Source: Sulfitobacter sp. HNIBRBA3233
GTDB lineage: Bacteria; Pseudomonadota; Alphaproteobacteria; Rhodobacterales; Rhodobacteraceae
DNA: 53,711 bases
Assembly: GCF_040149665.1 (NCBI RefSeq)
Contig: NZ_JBEFLP010000007.1
Span: forward strand, 1 to 53,711
Direction of reading: 5' to 3'
Within the stretch, counting starts at the first letter, position 1, and every line of letters starts with the position of its first letter. This document shows positions 18,840-25,479 of the stretch, in pieces. The notes under the pieces are model-generated. The model worked only from the letters and a program-made list of their open reading frames with translations. It was not told where the DNA came from and did no database searches. The position numbers and the translations under genes are program-made.

Positions 18840-18951
18840 TGAGACCCGTTTCTTCCTCCATTTTTAGGAAGAGTCCGCTCCAATACGCGCCGCGTAGCCT
18901 CAGAAATCAAGCCGCGGCCTCTCCATCAATTCGGAGGAGAGTCGGGTCTCA
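18840..18951. repeat. MITE-like inverted repeat in the 18737-19186 gene-free stretch
   Basis: The 450 bases between the unknown gene and the HIT gene hold no credible ORF. Inside is a 112-base unit bounded by TGAGACCCG (18840-18848) and its exact inverse CGGGTCTCA (18943-18951). The match extends inward imperfectly: TTTCTTCCTCC on the left against the complement of GGAGGAGAGT on the right, about 20 bases in all. That is the shape of IS terminal repeats brought together, a small non-autonomous element or an internally deleted IS. I saw no target-site duplication. It lies at the boundary between lower-GC and high-GC DNA. Confidence 0.5.
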
Positions 18952-19186
18952 AGTCACGCGCTGACGCTTAAACAGTCAGAGACCTTACTGGCCGCAGAAC
19001 CTCGCTCGGTGATCTACGCGACCGCGTCCCACTTGAAAGCGTCACTGTAATTGTTTTTGCTAATCATGGCTTCCTTGCTTCAAAATTAGCTAAGAAAGCA
19101 TCCACGATACAGGGGCTATTCAGTATCATAAGCTGGAAAAACCAGCTAGCTCCCCTCAGTCTCGAGGCCGGCCCTGACCAACCAAA

Positions 19187-19624
19187 TCAGCGAACAGCGC
19201 GCAGATCCTTGCGGATCGCTTGCAGGATACCGTCCGGAGCGGGGTCTGCAGTTATCACCGGCGGACCGGGCCAGTCCGCGTCCACCCATGTCCGGCCATA
19301 GCGGTCGATCTCGCGGTCGTAGCGCGGCAGGATGTGGAAATGCACGATTGGATCCTGCATCATCAGGCACAGAATATTGATGCGCACAGCGCCGAACACT
19401 TCGCGCGACAGACGTTCTGCCAGACCAAACCCCGCCGCCATGCCCGAAGCCTCGGGACCGGTCAGCGCGGCAAGGTCGCGCGCGCCTGACCGCACGCTCA
19501 GCACTGTGGCGCCCAGCGTCGTCTGCCCCGGCCTGAGCGACAGCGCCCAACCGCCGGTATCGGCCAGCAGCAGCGTTTCGACGCGAAACTTTTCGTCAAA
19601 GCGGGTCAGATCATCCGTGGACAT
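19187..19624 (-). CDS. HIT-family nucleotide hydrolase/transferase
   Basis: A 145-residue protein from ATG 19624, preceded by AAGGAG; a longer frame to 19648 adds eight residues without a better ribosome site. The histidine triad is present as VHFHILPRY near residue 99, with ILCLMMQDPIVHFH as the approach strand, as in HIT hydrolases acting on nucleotide-linked phosphates. There is no N-terminal fusion, and length is normal for the family. It is the last gene of a leftward set Stealth, TagD-like, HIT, with 36 bases to the cytidylyltransferase. A HIT enzyme beside a CDP-alcohol-forming enzyme could cleave or recycle a nucleotide intermediate (inference). Confidence 0.8.
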   Translation of the reverse strand: MSTDDLTRFDEKFRVETLLLADTGGWALSLRPGQTTLGATVLSVRSGARDLAALTGPEASGMAAGFGLAERLSREVFGAVRINILCLMMQDPIVHFHILPRYDREIDRYGRTWVDADWPGPPVITADPAPDGILQAIRKDLRAVR

Positions 19625-19660
19625 GCAATGCTCCTTGTCTGCGGGCACCGCGGGGTTTTC

Positions 19661-20098
19661 TTACCCCTGTGCCTGCTGGGTTGGCAGGATCTCTTCCAGC
19701 ACTGCGCGCAGGCGAGAGCTGGAAGTATGTTTGGTATAGGGAAAATAGACGATCTCGACTCCGTGGGGCTGAAACCACTCTTCCAGAGCGACCCAGTTGG
19801 GGTGCCCTTTCCAATCGTCGCCCACGAACATCTTGTGAAAACCGTATTTCTCCCATGCGCCGTATTTATTCATGTCCTCCTGCACCACGACCTCATCGAC
19901 GCAGCGCAACGCGCCGACGATTTCCATACGCTCGTCCTGCGGGATCACGGGGGCGACTTTCTTGCGCGACAGGCACAATGCGTCCGACGTCACGCCGACG
20001 ATCAGATGGTCACATTCCGCACGCGCACGGCGTAGAAGGTTCAGATGGCCGACGTGAAACAGGTCGTATACGCCGGTCGTGTAGCCAATGGTCTTCAC
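19661..20098 (-). CDS. tagD: Glycerol-3-phosphate cytidylyltransferase-like (TagD family)
   Basis: A 145-residue cytidylyltransferase that would join CTP and glycerol-3-phosphate (or a similar polyol phosphate) to give CDP-glycerol. The start is GTG 20098, with GGAG five bases upstream. The nucleotide-binding motif GVYDLFHVGHLNLL (about 9-22) carries the HxGH pair; VGDDWKGHPNW near 95 is the RTEGISTT-side loop seen in TagD; HTSSSRLR near 128 replaces the usual ISTT motif. The size is slightly larger than Bacillus TagD. The neighbouring Stealth enzyme transfers sugar phosphates, so together they suggest phosphodiester chemistry in the polysaccharide. Substrate is inferred from family only. Confidence 0.88.
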   Translation of the reverse strand: MKTIGYTTGVYDLFHVGHLNLLRRARAECDHLIVGVTSDALCLSRKKVAPVIPQDERMEIVGALRCVDEVVVQEDMNKYGAWEKYGFHKMFVGDDWKGHPNWVALEEWFQPHGVEIVYFPYTKHTSSSRLRAVLEEILPTQQAQG

Positions 20099-20134
20099 AG
20101 GGTCTCCAAGATCACAAGGCACGCCGCATGGCGT

Positions 20135-21112
20135 TCAGGACTGCTCCCAAGGGGCGGGGTTCGGGAGAACCTGATCCAAAAGCGTTTCAAAATCAATCAT
20201 ATCTTGGGGATCGGGCTCGTTGCCAAGATGGTCGTTCACATTCAGGAACACCGCCTTCTCGTCCTTGGCTTTCTGCATGGTCTTGCGCCAGTCCTGTTTT
20301 GCGTCGCCCACCAGCGCCTGACGCGCCACGCCCCACGTCGCATACGAGAACGCGGGGCCCTGGTGGTGGTTCTCCTCGTCGAGCGGCGCCTCCAGAAGTT
20401 TGGCCACGTAGTGGGGGTAGAAAAACAGCATGCTCAGATCACGGTCGGTGCGGAATTTCGCGTCGCGCGTGATCGCCAGATCCTTGGCAAAGTTCTTCTC
20501 GATCCGCTCGCAGATTTCGGTCTTGCGCATTTGCGGGACGTGTAGCGGGGCATGGGCCGCCACGATGCCACGGGTGCCCAGAACAAACCGGTTGAAGCCC
20601 AGCGTGCGGCGGTAGTTGCCTTTGACATCCCCGGCAAGGTTCATGTCCGGCGCTCCATGGCCAAAATAGTACTTCCCCTGCCCTTCCACTCCCATCAGCA
20701 TCTTGGGTTCGACAGGATTGATGGCCAGAAAATCGTCACTGAAGCGGATGAACTTGTCGCTCAGCCCCGGAATATGATGCAGGCATGAATCGATGGCAAA
20801 AGAGTTGAATGTCGGCAGCACCGACAGATCGGGAAAGATGTCGCTGTGGATCACGAGGTTCAGCCGCGGATTGTCGAAGTCGATGCCGTCAGGAACCTGC
20901 CCGGAGGTGACGATATGGATGCGGTTGATCCATGGCATGTTGTCGTGAATGCCCCGCAGACAATAGTTCAACTCACCGTTGTTGCGGTGACGGGCGCGGA
21001 CTTCATGCTTGCGGGCGGCCTTGGCCACGATACCGGAATAGTTCGCATGCTGGCGAACGAAAATCGGGTCTTCGCCATCCACCCACATGATGACAGCATC
21101 AATCTTTTCCAT
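20135..21112 (-). CDS. Stealth-family polysaccharide phosphotransferase
   Basis: A 325-residue Stealth protein. These enzymes transfer hexose-1-phosphate or similar groups from a nucleotide sugar, forming phosphodiester-linked capsules. The start is ATG 21112 after AGGAGG; GTG 21115 is adjacent. Conserved region 1 is IDAVIMWVDGEDP at the N-terminus. Region 2 is seen as ELNYCLRGIHDNMPWINRIH, IVTSGQVP and KFIRFSDDFL (about 48-150). Region 3 includes AHAPLHVPQMRK near 200, and region 4 is FRTDRDLSM and the following stretch. All four blocks are in order and the length is typical. It is the first gene of the leftward trio with TagD and HIT. Stealth enzymes also occur in capsule loci of pathogens, where they make phosphodiester capsules. 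Confidence 0.92.
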   Translation of the reverse strand: MEKIDAVIMWVDGEDPIFVRQHANYSGIVAKAARKHEVRARHRNNGELNYCLRGIHDNMPWINRIHIVTSGQVPDGIDFDNPRLNLVIHSDIFPDLSVLPTFNSFAIDSCLHHIPGLSDKFIRFSDDFLAINPVEPKMLMGVEGQGKYYFGHGAPDMNLAGDVKGNYRRTLGFNRFVLGTRGIVAAHAPLHVPQMRKTEICERIEKNFAKDLAITRDAKFRTDRDLSMLFFYPHYVAKLLEAPLDEENHHQGPAFSYATWGVARQALVGDAKQDWRKTMQKAKDEKAVFLNVNDHLGNEPDPQDMIDFETLLDQVLPNPAPWEQS

Positions 21113-21263
21113 CACACCCTCCTGTAAAAGTGCTGTTTTGCGGGCAATTTCCGTGAATGTCTACGGCCAATGCCCCAGAAATGCGCGGGCGGCCCACAGG
21201 GTCGCAGCCTGCCCTTTCTGGCGAAAGTTTCGCACGCGAAACTTTTGACCAAGAGGTCAAATT

Positions 21264-22334
21264 TTACAAGTTCTCGGCACACCAGGCTCGTAGCAGCGCG
21301 CGTTTTTGCGCGGTCAGACCTGCACCACCGATTGTCACGCTGCCATCCGCATTCTCGGTCAGCTGAACCTCCGGGGCCGGGGAGGGAACGGCAGCACTGG
21401 CTGTCCCATCCGCGGCAGTTGGTGGGGCAGGGGGCACCGATCCCTTGGCGGGGCTGCGGCGCGGGGCAGGGGGGGTGCCTGCGTCGCGCGGCGCTTCTTC
21501 CGCCTGTGCGGCGGCGAGGGCCCTGTCGATCACAGCGCGTTCGTCTTCGGGCGTGGGCTGTGGCGCCTCCGACAATGTCTGTGTCATCCGCATTGCAAAG
21601 CCGGGCTCATCCTCCAGCAGCCGCGCCAGTGCGAGCCCCGTCCGCTCGGGCAGATGTGTGGGGAACCGCAGCACCGGATCGAGTGCGCGCACGATATGGG
21701 TAAAGCTGCCGATCTTCGATCTCTTGGCGCGGCTCGCGTTGGCAAACAGAGACTGTAGTGCGGTTTTGTCACTGTCATAGACCCCCTGCTCGACCGCGCG
21801 CAGCACGATGCGGGCGCGCTCGTAATAGCTCAGTCCGACGCGGATCTCGTTTTCCTCGACCATGGCGAGATAGGCGTCCGCCGCATCCTGCGGCTGGCGC
21901 AGCAGCGCCAGAACCTGTGCCGGACGGCCCTCGGTGCGCGCCAGATGCAACAGCGCCTGACAGCGCCGCCACCCCGAGATCAGCCCGTAGCGGTCGGGGC
22001 CGAGGGCCACCACTTCGATCGGGGTCTGCTGTCCGCGCGCCCGCAGGCTGGCAGCCAGCGCGTCCAGCTCCTCGGGGTCGAGCGCCACGCGGTCGCGCAC
22101 CAGATGGTTGAACTCGATCTGCTCCAGCGGCAGTTCCAGCACCATGCGCCCGTCCTCGCGCGCGCGGCGCAGGGTGTCGGAAAGCTCCTCGAGTGCTGCC
22201 GCGCTGGCCGCATCCTGCACGATCCCCGAGATCGGCGCCGTGGCCCCGCCGGTCAGCGCCGGTCCGATCAGCCGTGTCAGTGGCGCGTCCTCGTCCGAAA
22301 AGGCCACGGGGCCCAGCCGTTTGCGTTTCGCCAT
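21264..22334 (-). CDS. parB: Plasmid partition protein ParB
   Basis: A 356-residue ParB. The N-terminal nuclease-like ParB domain is clear: LPLEQIEFNHLVRDR, LDALAASLRARGQQTPIEV and GLISGWRRCQALL (residues about 68-135), then MVEENEIRVGLSYYERARI, the helix-turn-helix entry, and a DNA-binding region to about 235. Residues 240-320 are a low-complexity Pro/Ala linker, and a short C-terminal domain ends GLTAQKRALLRAWCAENL. The gene lies 21 bases after parA on the same strand, with a purine-rich ribosome site. It binds centromere (parS) sites, which I could not locate with confidence, and works with ParA to segregate the plasmid. Confidence 0.92.
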   Translation of the reverse strand: MAKRKRLGPVAFSDEDAPLTRLIGPALTGGATAPISGIVQDAASAAALEELSDTLRRAREDGRMVLELPLEQIEFNHLVRDRVALDPEELDALAASLRARGQQTPIEVVALGPDRYGLISGWRRCQALLHLARTEGRPAQVLALLRQPQDAADAYLAMVEENEIRVGLSYYERARIVLRAVEQGVYDSDKTALQSLFANASRAKRSKIGSFTHIVRALDPVLRFPTHLPERTGLALARLLEDEPGFAMRMTQTLSEAPQPTPEDERAVIDRALAAAQAEEAPRDAGTPPAPRRSPAKGSVPPAPPTAADGTASAAVPSPAPEVQLTENADGSVTIGGAGLTAQKRALLRAWCAENL

Positions 22335-22355
22335 GTCAGTCTCTCCCTGCCGTCG

Positions 22356-23753
22356 TCATTCCGCCGCATCGGCGTTTTGCGCCGCTGCCGCATCGCGTGC
22401 CCATGCTCCGATCAGCAGCGTCTTGAAGGCCGCGTAGGTCGCATCGAATGTTTCGCGCCCGCGCGCGTAGGTTTCGCGGTTGAAATCGCGGTAGTCGGCC
22501 TCGTAGATGCCGCGCACCTGTTCACCGGCCTGACCGATCAGCGCGGTATATCCCTGACGGTGCGGCGACAGGGTCGGCCCCAGATAGGCCTGCATCAGCG
22601 CCGCCAGTTCGGCCTGTTGCGCGCCGTCGTAGCGGGTGATGACCGCGCGCACGGCATCCCATTCGAACGACAGCCCCGCCCGCCCCAGCGCACGGGCGGC
22701 GATGTTTTCACCGTCCTCGATGGATTTGAAGGTCGTGTGCAGCATGTCGAAGAACCGCCCCGTGCTGTCGAATTCCAGAAACGATGCCCCCAGCGGCACC
22801 AGCAGGATATCACTGGCGGCCAGACCGTTGATCGTCAGATATCCCAGCGCGGGCGGCGTATCGATGAAGACGATGTCATAGCGGTCCAGCACGCCGTCCT
22901 CGGCCAATGTGTCGGTCAGCGCATCCCACAGTTTCCAGCCACGCGCCTGCATGCGCCAGACCGGCACCTGGAACTCCGCCCAGTAGAGATCGAGCTGGGC
23001 ACCGATGAGATCGATGTTGGGCCAGTGGGTGTTCTGGATCAGCGCGTCGCTGCGCATGTCCAACGCTTCGCTGAGCGTATCATCGAGCGGGATCGGCGCA
23101 TCGCCACGGTCCAGCCGCCGCTGGTTGTCGGTGCGCAGGTGCTGCGCGTAGTGACGCGCGATCAGCGGAAAGACGGTTTGCCATTCGTCCGCCACGCGGC
23201 CCCCGAAGATCGAGGTCATGGAGCCCTGGCTGTCGAGGTCGATCACCAGAACCTTGTACCCATCGAGGGCCGCCGACATCGCCAGATGCGCTGCAGTCGA
23301 GGTCTTGCCGACCCCGCCCTTGAAGTTTGCCACCGCGACCATTTTCGCGGGCAGACCTTCGGGGCGATAGGGCATGTAATCCTTCGCCTTCGATCCCGTC
23401 TGGCTGAAATGCGCACGCAGGCGCAGCACCTCGTCGAGGGTGAACCACTTGGCCCCGCCCTCGGTCTCGGACACGCCCTGCGGCAGGTCGGGGTTCTGTT
23501 TCAGCACGCGGCGGAAGTGTCCTTGCGCCACGGGGATCAGATAGCGGGTGATTTCCCAGGTGGAGAATTTGCGCAGCCGCCGGCCACCGCCGTCTTCGAG
23601 GCCGCGCCCGACCAGATCGCCGCGTCCGCGCGCGCAGGCCTCGGCCACCGCGCGAAAGCCGTCGGTGCCGACAGGGTCGCCCAGCGTGCTGCGCGCCTCA
23701 AGCGGATCTATGTTGAAATAGGGCGGGGCCCCGGGGGTGGTTTCTGTGGGCAT
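22356..23753 (-). CDS. parA: Plasmid partition ATPase ParA
   Basis: A 465-residue ParA with an N-terminal extension. Residues about 60-120 look like a MerR/HTH-type DNA-binding region (FSTWEITRYLIPVAQGHFRR), as in type Ia ParA proteins that repress their own promoter. The Walker ATPase begins near 138: FKGGVGKTS (144-152) is the deviant Walker A, LVIDLDSQGSMTS is A', and DIVFIDTPPALGYLT is Walker B. The gene is divergent from repA across the origin, and parB follows it. This parAB plus divergent repA layout is the usual form for RepA-type replicons of Rhodobacterales. Confidence 0.95.
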   Translation of the reverse strand: MPTETTPGAPPYFNIDPLEARSTLGDPVGTDGFRAVAEACARGRGDLVGRGLEDGGGRRLRKFSTWEITRYLIPVAQGHFRRVLKQNPDLPQGVSETEGGAKWFTLDEVLRLRAHFSQTGSKAKDYMPYRPEGLPAKMVAVANFKGGVGKTSTAAHLAMSAALDGYKVLVIDLDSQGSMTSIFGGRVADEWQTVFPLIARHYAQHLRTDNQRRLDRGDAPIPLDDTLSEALDMRSDALIQNTHWPNIDLIGAQLDLYWAEFQVPVWRMQARGWKLWDALTDTLAEDGVLDRYDIVFIDTPPALGYLTINGLAASDILLVPLGASFLEFDSTGRFFDMLHTTFKSIEDGENIAARALGRAGLSFEWDAVRAVITRYDGAQQAELAALMQAYLGPTLSPHRQGYTALIGQAGEQVRGIYEADYRDFNRETYARGRETFDATYAAFKTLLIGAWARDAAAAQNADAAE

Positions 23754-23997
23754 GCTCGGCCTCTGTGTGTTGTGTTTTCTCTAAGGTACCACAAAAGGCC
23801 GCACATGGAAGCAATGATGCGACCTGTCGTGTTTTTCTTATATTTTTCTGGGCAATCAGCGGCTGCAACTGTGGCCGAGGGTGGCTTTGAGGGCAGGGGG
23901 TAGCCCCGAAGCCGAAAGAAGTGTTGTTAATTTATGGTTATTTATTCGTTACATATGACCCGCTGTCACGCAAATAGTTGAACTGACTGTGCAAAAG

Positions 23998-24082
23998 GCG
24001 ATTCCGAAACAGGAAGGCGACTCTGAACCCCCGATAGCGCGACTCTGATCCCACGTCTTGGCGACTCCGATCCCACGTTGGA
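23998..24082 (+). repeat. Iteron array, four copies at 19, 22 and 22 bp spacing
   Basis: Four direct repeats share the core GCGAYTCYGAWMC. Copies begin at 23998 (GCGATTCCGAAAC), 24017 (GCGACTCTGAACC), 24039 (GCGACTCTGATCCCACG) and 24061 (GCGACTCCGATCCCACG). Start-to-start spacing is 19, 22 and 22 bases, about two helix turns, so RepA monomers would sit on one face. The last two copies are the best preserved and extend to a CCCACGT tail. Confidence 0.82.
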
Positions 24083-24107
24083 GGCATTGGCGGTTATGGA
24101 CGCAGCC

Positions 24108-24116
24108 TGTGGATAA
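24108..24116 (+). promoter_or_regulatory. DnaA box
   Basis: TGTGGATAA, the exact complement of the consensus DnaA box TTATCCACA, lies 26 bases after the last iteron. Host DnaA probably assists RepA at this origin. Confidence 0.85.
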
Positions 24117-24123
24117 CTCTAGG

Positions 24124-24160
24124 GTGTCACTGAAACCCCGATAAGGGTGGGATTCGCCAA
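24124..24160. promoter_or_regulatory. Candidate repA operator: degenerate and inverted iteron half sites
   Basis: CTGAAACCCCGATA (from 24130) matches 13 of 14 bases of the tail of iteron 2 (CTGAACCCCCGATA). Next to it GTGGGATTCGCC (24147-24158) is the inverse of GGCGAATCCCAC, an iteron lacking its central CTCCG. Iteron-plasmid Rep proteins commonly bind an inverted half-iteron upstream of their gene to repress it; this site lies 85 bases before the repA start. Binding and repression are inferred. Confidence 0.45.
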
Positions 24161-24244
24161 AGGTGTCTTCCCGGGTCACGGACCAACTCCGGACCATCGA
24201 GCAGCGGGCAGGGCAGTCTGCCGACAGTGAGGTAAGGACAGGCC

Positions 24245-25270
24245 ATGCGTGCGCCGACCAATGCGGCCGTGCCCTCGGGGGCGGGGCTCTTGCCCGACAG
24301 GCATCCGACGGCGGATTTCTTCGTCTGCGACATCTTCGGGGCCAGTCCCAAGGATGATCTGGGCACCATGGAGCATCCGATCTTTTCGCTGTCCACGCGT
24401 CCCGACCGGCGGATCCTGCGCTATACCCACAACGATGCGCAGGTCGAGGTGACGCCCAGCGTGAAGGGCCGTGCCACGATCCACGACAAGGACATCCTGA
24501 TCTACTGCGTGAGCCAGCTGATGGCCGCGATCAATGCCGGTCGGCCGGTCAGCCGGGTGCTGCATCTCAAGGCACATGATCTGCTGGTGGCCACCAACCG
24601 CGACACTTCGGGGGATGCCTACGCGCGGCTGCGCGAGGCCTTCGAGCGGCTGGCCGGCACGCGTATCACCACCAACATCGCCACCGGCGGGGTCGAGACC
24701 ACCAGCGGGTTCGGCCTGATCGAGACCTGGCAGATCGTGCGCCGGTCGCGGGCGGGGCGGATGATCAGCGTGACAGTGACGCTCAGCGAATGGCTGTTCC
24801 GTGCGGTGCTGGGCAAATCGGTGCTGACGCTCAGCCGCGACTATTTCCGTCTGCGCAAGCCGCTCGAGCGGCGGGTCTACGAACTGGCGCGCAAGCATTG
24901 CGGCCGCCAGCCCGAATGGCCGGTGTCGGTCGCGGTGCTGCACAAGAAGGCGGGATCGACAGCCCCCCTGCGGGTATTTCGCGCGGCGCTGCGGCGGATG
25001 ATCGCCGACGACAATCTGCCGGACTACACGATGGAGGAGCGCCCCGGCGATCTGGTGGTGTTCACCCGTGCGGGCACGGTGCTGGCGGGGAGCACCCCGG
25101 TGCTGCACCCCGATACCCTGCAAGGGGCGCGCGATCTGGTGCCGGGGGCGGATATCTACGCGCTTCAGGCCGAGTGGCACCAGTGGTGGACGGATACCGG
25201 CGCGCCGAAACTGTCGGACCCCGACAAGGCTTTCCTTGGATGGGTGCGCAAGCGCCGCCGCGACGCCTAG
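24245..25270 (+). CDS. repA: Plasmid replication initiator RepA (RPA family)
   Basis: A 341-residue initiator of the RepA type common on Rhodobacterales plasmids. It has the family's sequence MEHPIFSLSTRPDRRILRY near residue 40, TIHDKDILIYCVSQLM near 79, RVLHLKAHDLLVAT near 104 and YARLREAFERLAGTRI near 126, then a second winged-helix-like region around LSRDYFRLRKPLERRVYELA. ATG 24245 has GGTAAGGA upstream. The adjoining iterons and DnaA box fit an iteron-controlled initiator. With parAB this defines the replicon's compatibility type; the RepA-I assignment rests on the context and my recollection of biofilm plasmids. A relic of a related repA lies at 38.5 kb. Confidence 0.93.
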   Translation: MRAPTNAAVPSGAGLLPDRHPTADFFVCDIFGASPKDDLGTMEHPIFSLSTRPDRRILRYTHNDAQVEVTPSVKGRATIHDKDILIYCVSQLMAAINAGRPVSRVLHLKAHDLLVATNRDTSGDAYARLREAFERLAGTRITTNIATGGVETTSGFGLIETWQIVRRSRAGRMISVTVTLSEWLFRAVLGKSVLTLSRDYFRLRKPLERRVYELARKHCGRQPEWPVSVAVLHKKAGSTAPLRVFRAALRRMIADDNLPDYTMEERPGDLVVFTRAGTVLAGSTPVLHPDTLQGARDLVPGADIYALQAEWHQWWTDTGAPKLSDPDKAFLGWVRKRRRDA

Positions 25271-25479
25271 CGCGGGCGGGTTGCTGCGACCGCAATTTCT
25301 GTGCAAAACGACTTTTATCGGCGGGGCAGGGCCCTTGCCGTGATTTTAGCGCGGCTGTCTTCGGGCGGTGCGCACCGATGATTTGAAGAATGTGGCCCGG
25401 TGGCCGCCGGTTCACGGGGGATATCTCCGCGCGATCCCGGTGCCGGCTCTGCCGCCAGAACGACGAGGATACGCCGAAG

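Larger units (their letters stand above)
23754..24244. other. Replication origin region (oriV) between parA and repA
   Basis: A 491-base non-coding stretch separates divergent parA and repA. Left part: the parA promoter side and an AT-rich block (about 23925-23965, TTGTTAATTTATGGTTATTT) suitable for strand opening. Middle: a run of iterons (23998-24082). Right: an exact DnaA box (24108-24116), then further iteron-like half sites upstream of repA. All standard parts of an iteron-controlled theta origin are present, so this is very likely oriV. Confidence 0.8.

Noticed and set aside
21945..23903. Plus-strand frame of 652 residues across parA/parB
   Set aside because: Antisense shadow; the minus strand carries Walker and ParB motifs.
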